This document shows, piece by piece, positions 46,801-56,754 of a stretch of DNA of 64,000 bases. Where the stretch lies: the IMG/VR virus record IMGVR_UViG_3300047359_001782, positions 1-64,000 of that record. One strand, given 5' to 3'. The translations under genes were made by a program, and so were the position numbers. The notes beneath the pieces were generated by a model. The model was not told the origin of the DNA, did no database searches, and saw only the letters and a program-made list of their open reading frames with translations. The DNA is from a virus. Position 1 is the first letter of the stretch; the number at the start of each line of letters is the position of its first letter.

Positions 46801-49800
46801 ATGGCTATTAATCTTGACGTACACGGTAATACACAACCTCTTGAGGCAGCGGTTCAAGCTGCAGTAAATAGAATTCGCAGAACGCCAATTAAAATAACTG
46901 TTGACGATAAGGGTGCGACGCAGCCCTTAGGCAACATGAAACGGGGCGCTGACGAATTTACAAAGTCAATGGAAGCGGCAAATGCTCGTATTATAGCATT
47001 CGGCGCCTCTATGGCAATTATAAATGGCGTAGCAGATTCTTTTAAGGCCATGGTTAGAAATATGGTTGAGGTTGAAAAATCTCTTGCAGATATTAATGTT
47101 GTTATGGGCTTGAATGCTCAGAGCCTTGAAAAGTTCAGCGATGGATTGTTTAAAGTCGCGAAAGAAACGGGAGCGGCATTTAAAATAGCCGCCGATGCAG
47201 CAACAGAATATGCTCGTCAAGGCCTCAACGTAGAGGAATCTCTTAAAAGAACCAAAGACGCTCTTATTCTTACTCGATTAACAGGAATGGATTCTGCAGA
47301 GGCAGTAAAGTCTTTGACTGCCGCCATGAATACTTACGGGCATCAAATAAAGGATACTACTCAATTGGTGAGTAAGTTTGCTGCGGTAGATGTAAAGTTT
47401 GCTGTTAGTGCAGAAGATTTTGCTGACGCTATTTCCAGAACTGGTGCTGCAGCAAAAGGAGCTGGCGTGGATATTGATGAATTAATAGGCTTGGTTACCG
47501 CTGCTCAACAACAAACTGCTCGAGGCGGAAAGGTTATTGGTAACTCGTTTAAAACAATTTTTACTCGTATCGGAAGGACAGATACATTAAATCAATTGGA
47601 AAATCTTGGAATTGCTGTTAGAGATATTGAAGGAAGAACTCTTGGAGCAAAGCGAATACTTAGTGATTTAGCAAATACATTTGATACATTATCTGAAGCT
47701 CAAAAGGCTCAAATAGCTCAAACTGTTGGTGGAGTTTTCCAAATCAACGTTTTAAAGGCTGTTCTTGGTGACGCCGCAAAACAAAATGGTATTCTTGCAA
47801 ATGCCACGCAAATATCTGCAAACGCAACAGACGAGGCTATAACAAAAAATGAACAATTAAGAAACACAATGGCCGCAATGGCCACAGAAACAGGTCTCGC
47901 AATAAAACAAGTTAGCGCTCAAGCGGGCGAAATAGCATTAGGTCCTGGAATAGAAAAAGTGCTTAATACAGTTAAGGCTATCGCTGAAAATATAAGTGGT
48001 TCATTGGGTGATGGAGAAGGCGCTGGAAATGAATTCGCTAAAGGTTTATTAAGAGGTATTGGCAATGTTATTACGGGTCCTGGATTAGTAGTTTTAACGA
48101 CGGTATTTATAAAGTTATTTGGTCAAGCATTTAAGTTTACCAAAGACAGCTTAGGATCTCTAATTGGCATAACCAATGAAGCTCAAAAACAAAAAGCCAT
48201 TCAAACATCGATTGTTACTTTATTTGGGCAAAACGCCGCGTTAAGTAAGGAAATGTTGCGCACAGATATAAGCAGGACAGAAAAAGAAAAAATAATTTTA
48301 AGTTTACTTAAAGCTCAAGTTGCTGAAGCTAATGTTTTAAATAACGTAAGTAAGCAGGCCGCTGCAACTTTATATACTAAAGGATATGGGGCAAACTTAA
48401 CCCCAAGAAAAGGTCGCGCCTACGGCCATATTCCTAATTTCGCTCATCCAGAGAGAGAGCAAGCTGCCAAAGGTGGATATTCTGCAGGAAATATTCGAGA
48501 AATGAATATGCCTGGAGAGGGCCCAATTATTTACAATAGCTCTGAGACAGTTAAGAATTTTAAGGGAATGAATCAGCCTGCAATTATGCCTCCTCAATCA
48601 AGCAAAGCTGGAAAAAACTATCAACAAGCATTTGGGGATATACATGGATTTGATCCGTATGCTGCAGGGGGATATATACCGAATTTTGCGAAAAAAACTG
48701 CGGCCGAATATTTAGAGAATGCAAGAAATGCAAAAACAACCGCTAATTTAACAAACATTGTTAAGGGGCGGCAAATAGGAGGGGTGACATTCTCCCCCGA
48801 ACAACAAGCTGCTGCAGCTGCAGCTTTACGAGAAAGATCTGCAGCAATAAAAACCGTATCAACCTCTAGTCAATTAAAAGCAAAAGATAATGATGTTATC
48901 AGTCAGATATATAATAAAAGTGGTAAAATGGTTTTGTTTGCCGCATCCGCCCAAGGGGGAGGTTCTTATGCTGGAGACAGAAAGAAAAACATTATTTATT
49001 TAAATCCCAATCCAACAAAAGGAGGTTCGAAGTTTAGCACAACCAATAAAACGGGTATGGTACCCGTGAATGTTCCATATTTTACTATTGGTAAAAACGA
49101 TGAAGAACGAGCTAAGAACGATCCTAAAATTAAAAATAAGATCGAGGGGGACTTGGTCAATCAGGCGCAAAAAACCACAAATCATTTAGTAAGCACAATA
49201 TTCAAAGAGGAGTCTATACCTAATGTAATAAAACCTGGTGACGTTGCTGTTACAGTTGGTAATGTTTTTGAAAAAATTCTTATGTCTGTGCAAAAGGGGG
49301 TTGCAAAGGAAGCTTATGATGCAGACCCTCCAGGTAATGCTTTATTGGATATTCCTAGAGGCGGTAGAGATGCACTGTGGAATTTGTTTGGCGCGACTCC
49401 GCTTGGAAGTCTTGGCGCGGAAGCTAAAATAGCCCTAGGAAGTGACGGCGACGCTGCGCACCTTAAATCTGCTGCAGAAAAATTTTACAAGATCGATAGT
49501 TATAAGGGCCCAGGAGGCAAAAAAGCCAAAGCATTTGCTCCAGCAGGACAAGCCCAAGTAAAAAGAGGTGGAACTAAAGCTTCAGGCCACATCCCTAATT
49601 TCGCAAAAGTAAAATGGTCCATTGATAAAAAGAAAGGTCAATATGGATTGACCGGGTCTCATATGGAATTAATGCAATTCGTGGATTACCTTGAAAGAGC
49701 TGGCGTCGAACCTAAGAAACTAGAAGTTTTAAAAACAAGAATTAAGAAAATCCAATCAAACATAGGCAAAAAACGAACAGAATTTAAGCAAAATAATGTT

Positions 49801-52800
49801 CCAGGTTTTGGCAGGTCTGGAGCAAGGTATTACGACCAACTTAAGGCTATCAGTCAAGGTAGCTATCTTGATACAAAAGGAACTTTCATAAAAGACCTTG
49901 GTAAGTATGTTAAAGATTTTAATCGAGGTGGAGGTATGTTTGCTGCTGGTCTAAATGCAGGCAAAGGTTTTATACCTAACTTTGCAGCAGATCCCTTAAC
50001 TGATGCAATAGGCAGAGAGCGCGACGCAGGAATTCCTGTTTCTCAAATCAGGGTAGGAACGCATCCAGCCTTAATGAATAAAGGTAATCCAATTGGTCTT
50101 GGCGTAACAAATACAAAAGATGAGCCGAATGGTTTACGTGATGTGTTTGGTTCGGCTAATGGATTTGTGCCGAATTATGCTTCTGAAGATTATTTTAAAA
50201 CAAAAGATATAGATGATTCTTCTTTAAACAGGAAAGCAAGAAATGAGTTAATGCTAAAAGTAAATAAAGAGCTCAAAAAAGAATTAAGTCAACTACCAAA
50301 AGGTAGAAGAGCTGCAGAAAATGTAGCATCGATAATGGAAAAACTTACTGGAAAATACAAGCTTAATGAGCAGGCCGTAACTCGAGTTTCTCAGTCACTT
50401 TCGTCATCTAAAGGGTATATTGATAAATTAAATGTTCGTAGACAACAATTATCTTCTGCGTATCAAAAAAGTATGCTTGGAAAAGTTAGTTCTTCAGCAG
50501 GTAAAATGTTTGGCGGTGGAGTAGGGATGACAGCAATGATTGGAGCTCCAATGGCAGCAGGATTTTTGCAATCAGAAGGCGCTGGACAAACAGGTGCGGG
50601 GAGCGCTATGTATGCAGCAGGTGGCGCTTTACAAGGTGCAGCGTCAGGGGGTATGATGGCGAGCATGATTGCACCGTTTTTTGGGCCTGCAGCTCCTTTA
50701 GTTATTGGGGTTGGAGGTTTAATGGGAGCAGTAAGCGGTATGATGTCTGCAAGTGAAGCAAATACAGAGGCTCTAAAAGAAAACGCTCGACAAGAAAATA
50801 TTAGAATAAGAAATATGGCGACAACGTCAAGCTCTGTACTTGCTGAAAACATAGATCCGAATTTAAAATTATCCGAAACTGAAATGACCGGCACTTATTT
50901 CAAACAAAATCAAGAAAAACTTGGGGACATCGGAATTTTAGAAGCTCTAAAAACTTTTGGGCTTGGAGATCTAACTAACGTTTCTAAAGATAATAGTTAT
51001 GCGAAAAAGCTTGAGGAATCTATGGCTAGAATTGAAAAATTTACAGGTGAAAGCCCAGTTTCGGCCAGAAGGAGTGGGGGATTGGGAAAATTTCAAAGAG
51101 ATTTGTTGATTCAAGGTATGAAGGGTAGAGAAAAAGAGGTAATTACTGACTCCTCGATTATAGAATCTTTTGGCTTCGAAGGTAAGGATGAAGTTCTCGG
51201 CGAGGATTTGATTAAAAAAATAAAATCTACGCAGGGCGGCACTGGATCCGAAGGAGAGAAGAGGATAAATGCGATGATGTTTGGTTTAGTTAAGATACTC
51301 AATGAAAGAGTTAAGTCTCAAAAAAAGATTGCGAACGGCTTAATTCTTCAACTCAATCTTCAGAAAGCCATGATTCACGCTCAGCAAAAAAGCGCCGAAG
51401 CTCAATTGGATATTAAAGCTGAGTACATTGATATGTCGAATTCATTAAAGACCGAAAAACAGTTAATGGGTAGTTTAATAAGCGAAGAAAGGAAAGCTCG
51501 TATAGATTTTATTGGGGCTATTAATAAAGCTGAAGAGGCTTATGAGTTGGGAACAAATCAAGCCAAATCTGAATTTAAAAAAGGACTCATAAGTGATGTT
51601 TCTTCCGGGCAAAACGCTGGTTTAACACAGGCTTTAAAGCAAAAGCTTTTTAAAGATTTGAATGAGGCAGCTTTAGAAGATAAAACAACAGTAGATCTTA
51701 CTAACGAATTAAACAGTAAAAGCGCTGAAGATTTATTACAAATATTAAAAGATATTGGAGTTAATGAGGACCAAGCAAATAAAATAGTAGAAAATAGAAG
51801 CCTTTTATATCAAAATCAAATTACATTATTAGGTAAACAAAAAACAATCTCAGACTCTCAAGCTAATTCAGAGTTAACAATAAATAATATACTTGGCAAA
51901 AGAAGAGAGTTGCTTGAAGATATGAATCAGAGTATTCAAAACTTTAATAGAAACTCTAGTTTTCTTTCTGAAAGTTCTGCTCTTGATAAAAGAATAGCGG
52001 ATGCAGGTAGGTCTGTAGGGGGATATACCTCAAAGCAAAAACAGTTGCAAATCGATAGATCTGATTTAGAAAGTAGAATCGTTCCTGGTATGGTGCGAAA
52101 AAGTTCAGGCGCTAAATTAGGAATATTACAACAAGCCTCGAAGGATCTTGAGATTGGCGGATTTACGGACGAAGAAATTGATAAAATATTGAAAATGGAA
52201 GGCAAAGAAGTTGATATAAGTTCGATATTAGAATCACGATTCAAGGACGCTGGCGGAAAAAATGAAATAACTAATTTGCAAGATGTACTGGGAGGATACG
52301 GTAAAGATTTGTTGAGCGATGAAGAGTTTCAACAAACTGTTGGGGGTGGAGAGACTCGCCAAGAGATGAAGCAACGCCTTGAAGAATTAAAAATTTTAGA
52401 TCAACAAAGATTAGGAGTAAACGAAGACTTAAATAAAGAAATAAAAAACATAAACGATAGCCTTATTCAACAAAATATATTAAAAGAAAAGGGCGTTCAG
52501 GCTGTAGAGAGCGAATTATCTGCTAGGGAGAAAAATGATAGGTATATGCGCGGGCAGTCTGTTACTATCGATGGACAGGTTGATGATAGGTCTGCAATAA
52601 CTAGAGGTATGTCTAATTCATTTGCCGAAATGAGAGATCAAGCTCAATATATGCATTATGAAATAGGCAAAAGAGTTCCTAATTTATTGGCTGATGGATT
52701 AGCTGAAGCTATGCAAGTAGCTTTAAATGGCGCAGATGATCTTGGTGATGCAATGACTCAAATAGGAATAAATTTTTTGCAATCTATACAGTCTGCATTT

Positions 52801-54975
52801 TTACAGCAAGCCGCTCAAGGTATTGTTGGAATGATGGGTTTTAATGCCACTAATAGATATAATGGTGGACCTATAAGGAATTACTCCAAAGGCGGATCTG
52901 TTCCCGCTATGGTTTCCGATGGAGAATACCTTATGAGTAAAGAAGCTGTTAATAGGTACGGCGGAAGCTTTATGCATACTTTAAATTCTGGCGGTAAAAT
53001 ACCTAAATACGCTAATGGAGGATGGGTTGACTCAGGCTTGAGTGGCGCTTTTGCATCTACCCCATCTACTTCATCTCCTCTATCACCTCCTTCCACGTCT
53101 TTCGATAATTTCTTCGCTCCTCAACCAGAGTTTAGCGTTCTCCCTCCAAAGAGTTTTAAGCAAAAAATGATGGGCTTTATAAATGATGATGACAATATGA
53201 AATTGTTTGAGCAGGAGTATCAAAAAGCTCAAGCTGAAGCTTTTGCTCCAAGCACTGCTCTTGCAGATGTGTTTAGTAATCCTCCTGCGTCGCCTATATT
53301 TACCGAACCTCCTTCAGAGTTTAGCGTTCTTCCTCCAAGAAGCTTCAAAAATAAAATGATGGACTTTCTTGGTGACTCAGATAATATGAAATTGTTTGAA
53401 GACCAGTATGGTTTAGCTCAAAAGAAGGCTGCTGGAATAGAAGCGTTTTCTTTAAAAAACCAACCTAGCCCCCAACAAAAAATGGAGAAAGCAACTTCCC
53501 CATTCAACTGGAAACAGAATAGCGATGGAACTGTTGATTTTGGATCAACACCATTCGAAACTCCTTTGAGAAGGTCAACTACCGTTAGTGATATAGATGG
53601 AACTGGAAACACTAAAAAAGGTAATTGGGATCCATTTGCTTTAATTGACCCTAATAAAATCCAAGGGCCACCTGCAGTAGATCAAAGCGCAGACATTCTT
53701 AAGCTCGTAGAAAAGCAATTGGTAAAAGAAAGATCTCAAGAAGTACGGCAAAAGGGTGCTAATATATCTCAAATAAGGAAGAAATACGATTACCTTTTAA
53801 ATAGTCTAAGAAATAAAGATGAAAATGTTTTTGATTACGGCAAAACACAGGATGAGACTTTTTCGGATTTAATATATTCTACTGAGAATGGTAAATTCAG
53901 GGGTTGGGATACTTCTGCATATGGCCCGACCCCAAAAAAGAAAGTTCGATATACAAACTCGCTAGATAAATGGTTGCGGGGGTATATTCACGAAAAAAGA
54001 AATCCGCCTTTTAATAAGAGGGGCTTTTCTAAAGGAGGAAGAGTTCAGAATTTCGCAGAAGGAGGGGATGTTGAAAAGCTTATTCCAGAAGAAGGGTCTG
54101 CGTTAGCTGAAAACTTTGGAGGAGGAAGAGCGTTTGAGTCAGGGAGAGCCTATCAGTCTAAGGCTATGAGCGGATATTTTTACAGTGGATTAGCTGGCAA
54201 TGTCGGAATAGAAGATGACGCTTCAAAGCTTAGAGAAGTTCTTGCGGAAGAAGAGCGTCAGCGACAAAAAGCTTTAATGAAAAAAAGGAAAAAGAAGCAG
54301 TTTTGGCAAAGTTTAGCGGGAACGGCTTTAAGCGCTGGAATAGCTTGGGGAACTAAAAATCTTGGCGATATGTTTCAAAAACCAGATGCAACGTTAGATC
54401 TGTCTAGAGAAGCAATACTGAACGCGCCTAGCGAGTCTTTTAATACGGGTTTAGGAGATAGTTTTGGCTCTTTTGATAATATTAGTAGTCTAAGTAGCTC
54501 TTCTCTTGCCAATCAGTATGATTATTTTGGCAGGCCTAAAATAGGTAGAAACAGTGGAGGTTTTATTAGAAAATACGCGGGGGGTGGGTATATTTCAGGT
54601 AAATCTGGTATAGATCAAATTCCGGCAATGCTAAGTGAGGGTGAATATGTTATTAAGGCAAGTAGCGCAAGAAAATTAGGAAAGTCAACTCTTGACAGTA
54701 TTAATGCTGGTAAATTTAATGATGGCGGACCTGTATCAGGGGAGTTTGGTTCATCCGATAGTAATATTTCTGGGGGTAATACTAATAATATTAATATTTC
54801 AATAAATATGGAGCGAGGTAAAGCTTCTAGCGAAAGCGAACAAAAATCAGGTCAAAATCCAGCAGAACAATCAGAAGAGCAAAGCAGTAATGTCGCTCTA
54901 GCAGATAAAATTAAACAGCAAGTAGTTTCAGTTATAGTTGAAGAACAAAGGCCTGGCGGTTTATTAAGCGGTTAA
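46801..54975 (+). CDS. tail tape measure protein with GYIPNFA repeats and embedded nuclease-like domain
   Basis: 2724 aa, predicted to set a very long tail (roughly 0.4 micrometre at about 1.5 angstrom per residue). Residues about 55-350 are a TP901-type tape-measure domain (ARIIAFGASMAIINGVADSF, LNVEESLKRTKDALILTRLTGMDS, GKVIGNSFKTIFTRIGR). A G-[YFH]-[IV]-P-N-[FY]-A heptad recurs at 542, 624, 929, 1056 and 1121. Between 820 and 876 a GNVFE...DIP...LGAEAK pattern (Asp850, Glu874, Lys876) suggests a PD-(D/E)XK fold. Hydrophobic segments lie near 1240-1320. Two EFSVLPP repeats (2110, 2173) and two D/E-G-E-Y domains (2041, 2614) lie near the C-terminus. Strong AAGGA sites precede the ATG. Confidence 0.85.
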   Translation: MAINLDVHGNTQPLEAAVQAAVNRIRRTPIKITVDDKGATQPLGNMKRGADEFTKSMEAANARIIAFGASMAIINGVADSFKAMVRNMVEVEKSLADINVVMGLNAQSLEKFSDGLFKVAKETGAAFKIAADAATEYARQGLNVEESLKRTKDALILTRLTGMDSAEAVKSLTAAMNTYGHQIKDTTQLVSKFAAVDVKFAVSAEDFADAISRTGAAAKGAGVDIDELIGLVTAAQQQTARGGKVIGNSFKTIFTRIGRTDTLNQLENLGIAVRDIEGRTLGAKRILSDLANTFDTLSEAQKAQIAQTVGGVFQINVLKAVLGDAAKQNGILANATQISANATDEAITKNEQLRNTMAAMATETGLAIKQVSAQAGEIALGPGIEKVLNTVKAIAENISGSLGDGEGAGNEFAKGLLRGIGNVITGPGLVVLTTVFIKLFGQAFKFTKDSLGSLIGITNEAQKQKAIQTSIVTLFGQNAALSKEMLRTDISRTEKEKIILSLLKAQVAEANVLNNVSKQAAATLYTKGYGANLTPRKGRAYGHIPNFAHPEREQAAKGGYSAGNIREMNMPGEGPIIYNSSETVKNFKGMNQPAIMPPQSSKAGKNYQQAFGDIHGFDPYAAGGYIPNFAKKTAAEYLENARNAKTTANLTNIVKGRQIGGVTFSPEQQAAAAAALRERSAAIKTVSTSSQLKAKDNDVISQIYNKSGKMVLFAASAQGGGSYAGDRKKNIIYLNPNPTKGGSKFSTTNKTGMVPVNVPYFTIGKNDEERAKNDPKIKNKIEGDLVNQAQKTTNHLVSTIFKEESIPNVIKPGDVAVTVGNVFEKILMSVQKGVAKEAYDADPPGNALLDIPRGGRDALWNLFGATPLGSLGAEAKIALGSDGDAAHLKSAAEKFYKIDSYKGPGGKKAKAFAPAGQAQVKRGGTKASGHIPNFAKVKWSIDKKKGQYGLTGSHMELMQFVDYLERAGVEPKKLEVLKTRIKKIQSNIGKKRTEFKQNNVPGFGRSGARYYDQLKAISQGSYLDTKGTFIKDLGKYVKDFNRGGGMFAAGLNAGKGFIPNFAADPLTDAIGRERDAGIPVSQIRVGTHPALMNKGNPIGLGVTNTKDEPNGLRDVFGSANGFVPNYASEDYFKTKDIDDSSLNRKARNELMLKVNKELKKELSQLPKGRRAAENVASIMEKLTGKYKLNEQAVTRVSQSLSSSKGYIDKLNVRRQQLSSAYQKSMLGKVSSSAGKMFGGGVGMTAMIGAPMAAGFLQSEGAGQTGAGSAMYAAGGALQGAASGGMMASMIAPFFGPAAPLVIGVGGLMGAVSGMMSASEANTEALKENARQENIRIRNMATTSSSVLAENIDPNLKLSETEMTGTYFKQNQEKLGDIGILEALKTFGLGDLTNVSKDNSYAKKLEESMARIEKFTGESPVSARRSGGLGKFQRDLLIQGMKGREKEVITDSSIIESFGFEGKDEVLGEDLIKKIKSTQGGTGSEGEKRINAMMFGLVKILNERVKSQKKIANGLILQLNLQKAMIHAQQKSAEAQLDIKAEYIDMSNSLKTEKQLMGSLISEERKARIDFIGAINKAEEAYELGTNQAKSEFKKGLISDVSSGQNAGLTQALKQKLFKDLNEAALEDKTTVDLTNELNSKSAEDLLQILKDIGVNEDQANKIVENRSLLYQNQITLLGKQKTISDSQANSELTINNILGKRRELLEDMNQSIQNFNRNSSFLSESSALDKRIADAGRSVGGYTSKQKQLQIDRSDLESRIVPGMVRKSSGAKLGILQQASKDLEIGGFTDEEIDKILKMEGKEVDISSILESRFKDAGGKNEITNLQDVLGGYGKDLLSDEEFQQTVGGGETRQEMKQRLEELKILDQQRLGVNEDLNKEIKNINDSLIQQNILKEKGVQAVESELSAREKNDRYMRGQSVTIDGQVDDRSAITRGMSNSFAEMRDQAQYMHYEIGKRVPNLLADGLAEAMQVALNGADDLGDAMTQIGINFLQSIQSAFLQQAAQGIVGMMGFNATNRYNGGPIRNYSKGGSVPAMVSDGEYLMSKEAVNRYGGSFMHTLNSGGKIPKYANGGWVDSGLSGAFASTPSTSSPLSPPSTSFDNFFAPQPEFSVLPPKSFKQKMMGFINDDDNMKLFEQEYQKAQAEAFAPSTALADVFSNPPASPIFTEPPSEFSVLPPRSFKNKMMDFLGDSDNMKLFEDQYGLAQKKAAGIEAFSLKNQPSPQQKMEKATSPFNWKQNSDGTVDFGSTPFETPLRRSTTVSDIDGTGNTKKGNWDPFALIDPNKIQGPPAVDQSADILKLVEKQLVKERSQEVRQKGANISQIRKKYDYLLNSLRNKDENVFDYGKTQDETFSDLIYSTENGKFRGWDTSAYGPTPKKKVRYTNSLDKWLRGYIHEKRNPPFNKRGFSKGGRVQNFAEGGDVEKLIPEEGSALAENFGGGRAFESGRAYQSKAMSGYFYSGLAGNVGIEDDASKLREVLAEEERQRQKALMKKRKKKQFWQSLAGTALSAGIAWGTKNLGDMFQKPDATLDLSREAILNAPSESFNTGLGDSFGSFDNISSLSSSSLANQYDYFGRPKIGRNSGGFIRKYAGGGYISGKSGIDQIPAMLSEGEYVIKASSARKLGKSTLDSINAGKFNDGGPVSGEFGSSDSNISGGNTNNINISINMERGKASSESEQKSGQNPAEQSEEQSSNVALADKIKQQVVSVIVEEQRPGGLLSG

Positions 54976-54976
54976 T

Positions 54977-55855
54977 ATGAGTTATTCTAATTACGAGCAA
55001 ACTGTAATTATAAATGGTTACGAATTATTAGGTGTTCAGTCCGTAGATGGCAGTTATGGAATTAGCGAGAAACCAATTAGGGTTGCTGGCGTAGGATTCA
55101 TTGACGCATTAATTGATTCACCTTTGCAAGGCAACTTTTCTATAGGTAGAAAAATGGTTGGCTACGATCCTTTGTTAGAGAAAAATATATATGGTAAATA
55201 TAAATTTGATGAAGAAGAGATTAACGGTTCAATACTATACGAAAATAATACAAAGGGCTTTGGCTTTACAAAAGGAAGAGTTTCAAGATATTCTGTAAAC
55301 TGTTCAGTTGGTGAAATTCCTGATATTCAAACTGATATTATAGTTTATGGGCAGCTCGGAAAGGATGTGTCTATGAGTCCGGCAACAAAAGAAAATAAAA
55401 ATATAAAATATCCGGATCAGTCAACAATAAGGGTTACTATTAGCGATTTTTCAATCGATGCAGTTAGTTCTTTTGCTTACAGTAGAGGAATAAATGTAAA
55501 TGCTGTATATGGTTTGCCTAAGGGTAATTCTTCTGACTGGGAAAACTCTCAAGCTTCCGTTAAAAACTTAGAGCCAATTCAGATCGACACTCAATACCCT
55601 ATTGAAACAGATGTCAATGTATCTATTATTGCTGATCAATATGAAATTAGAGAAATAAAAGATAGAATTCAAGCTGCTCCGAAAAGCGATGTTAAAATAG
55701 AAATTTTAGATTCTTACGCTCAAACTGATATTAATACATTTGAGATTGAGAATGCTCGATTAATTAGCGAAGCAATTAATAGTACTGTTGCAGAGGAAAT
55801 GAATATTTCTCTAGCCTACAAAGGTTATGAAACCTACCACAATCCTTTAGTATGA
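54977..55855 (+). CDS. tail-tube-fold paralog / distal tail-like protein 1
   Basis: 292 aa. FGFTKGRVSRYSVNCSVGEIPDIQTDIIVYG, GINVNAVYGLPKG and PIETDVNVSIIADQ match blocks of the tail tube protein (41310) and of the 38568 protein. Position after the tape measure suggests a distal-tail ring or tube-terminal role. Overlaps the next gene by 4 nt. Confidence 0.6.
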   Translation: MSYSNYEQTVIINGYELLGVQSVDGSYGISEKPIRVAGVGFIDALIDSPLQGNFSIGRKMVGYDPLLEKNIYGKYKFDEEEINGSILYENNTKGFGFTKGRVSRYSVNCSVGEIPDIQTDIIVYGQLGKDVSMSPATKENKNIKYPDQSTIRVTISDFSIDAVSSFAYSRGINVNAVYGLPKGNSSDWENSQASVKNLEPIQIDTQYPIETDVNVSIIADQYEIREIKDRIQAAPKSDVKIEILDSYAQTDINTFEIENARLISEAINSTVAEEMNISLAYKGYETYHNPLV

Positions 55856-56754
55856 GCGATAAATTATTAAGATTTGAAGATGGTAAAATTACTATTGGGG
55901 GTAAAGATTTATTGGCTAGCTCTGCTAATTTATCTATATCTCCTAAGCTTGAGGCGGAAAGAGTATACGGCGATTATGATAGTTCTATTGTTGGCGCGAA
56001 AACAGAGTTTGTAAAATTTGCTCCTGTTGGAGGATTAACTGGTAAATTATCTATAAATTTTTATATATCTTCTGATAAATTTACTATTGATGGTAATCCT
56101 AATTCTATAGAAAGAATGTTTGATATTGCTGCTGGCATGGATGAGCGTTCTATTAATAATAATATTGTTGGTAGATATAGTTTTAATAATATGTATTTAA
56201 ATTCTTTTAGTTTTGAAATGTCTCCTTTTAGAATGGTGATGGCTAGCGCCTCTTACGACATATATGGGTCAATTGAAAGAGTGATCGATCAGAGATTTCG
56301 TCAATCTAATGTAAATTTCGCGCACGGACTTAAGTCTTTCGGGAATATACTTGCCAGTGGGGTTGAACAAAATGAATTTGAAATTTCTAAGTTAAAATAT
56401 AGTATCGTTGTTAATAGAAAAATACATGATCAAATACGAGCTAATGAAAATACTTCAATAAATACTAGCCCTAGCGGAACTGTTCCTGTGAGATGTTCTG
56501 TAGAAAATATAGAAAAAGAAATGAGAATCGAAGGTAATGAAATTATTGAAAAAATCAACGCATACGGAGATAAGCAAACATCTTCCGCTGCAGAGGGAAT
56601 AGAAGATTCTAAGATAGAAGCTTTTCTTTTATCTCTTGAGGGAGAAAAGGTTGCAAGGTTTTCCGCGAAAGGCAAGATTCAGACTCAAGACATTGCTATA
56701 TCAGAAGGTCAATATGCTACAGCTAATATAACGATAAAAGAAATTATTAAATAA
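55852..56754 (+). CDS. tail-tube-fold paralog / distal tail-like protein 2
   Basis: 300 aa. VGGLTGKLSINFYISSDKF, MYLNSFSFEMSPFRMVMASASYDIYG and a C-terminal ARFSAKGKIQTQDIAISEG indicate the same fold as 54977 but more diverged. It probably forms an adjacent ring. Ends in TAATG with the gpM-like gene. Confidence 0.55.
   Translation: MSDKLLRFEDGKITIGGKDLLASSANLSISPKLEAERVYGDYDSSIVGAKTEFVKFAPVGGLTGKLSINFYISSDKFTIDGNPNSIERMFDIAAGMDERSINNNIVGRYSFNNMYLNSFSFEMSPFRMVMASASYDIYGSIERVIDQRFRQSNVNFAHGLKSFGNILASGVEQNEFEISKLKYSIVVNRKIHDQIRANENTSINTSPSGTVPVRCSVENIEKEMRIEGNEIIEKINAYGDKQTSSAAEGIEDSKIEAFLLSLEGEKVARFSAKGKIQTQDIAISEGQYATANITIKEIIK

Noticed and set aside
50463-50894. Long minus-strand ORF of 143 codons inside the tape measure
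   Set aside because: Pro/Ala/Ile-rich antisense shadow of the Gly/Ala-rich hydrophobic segment.
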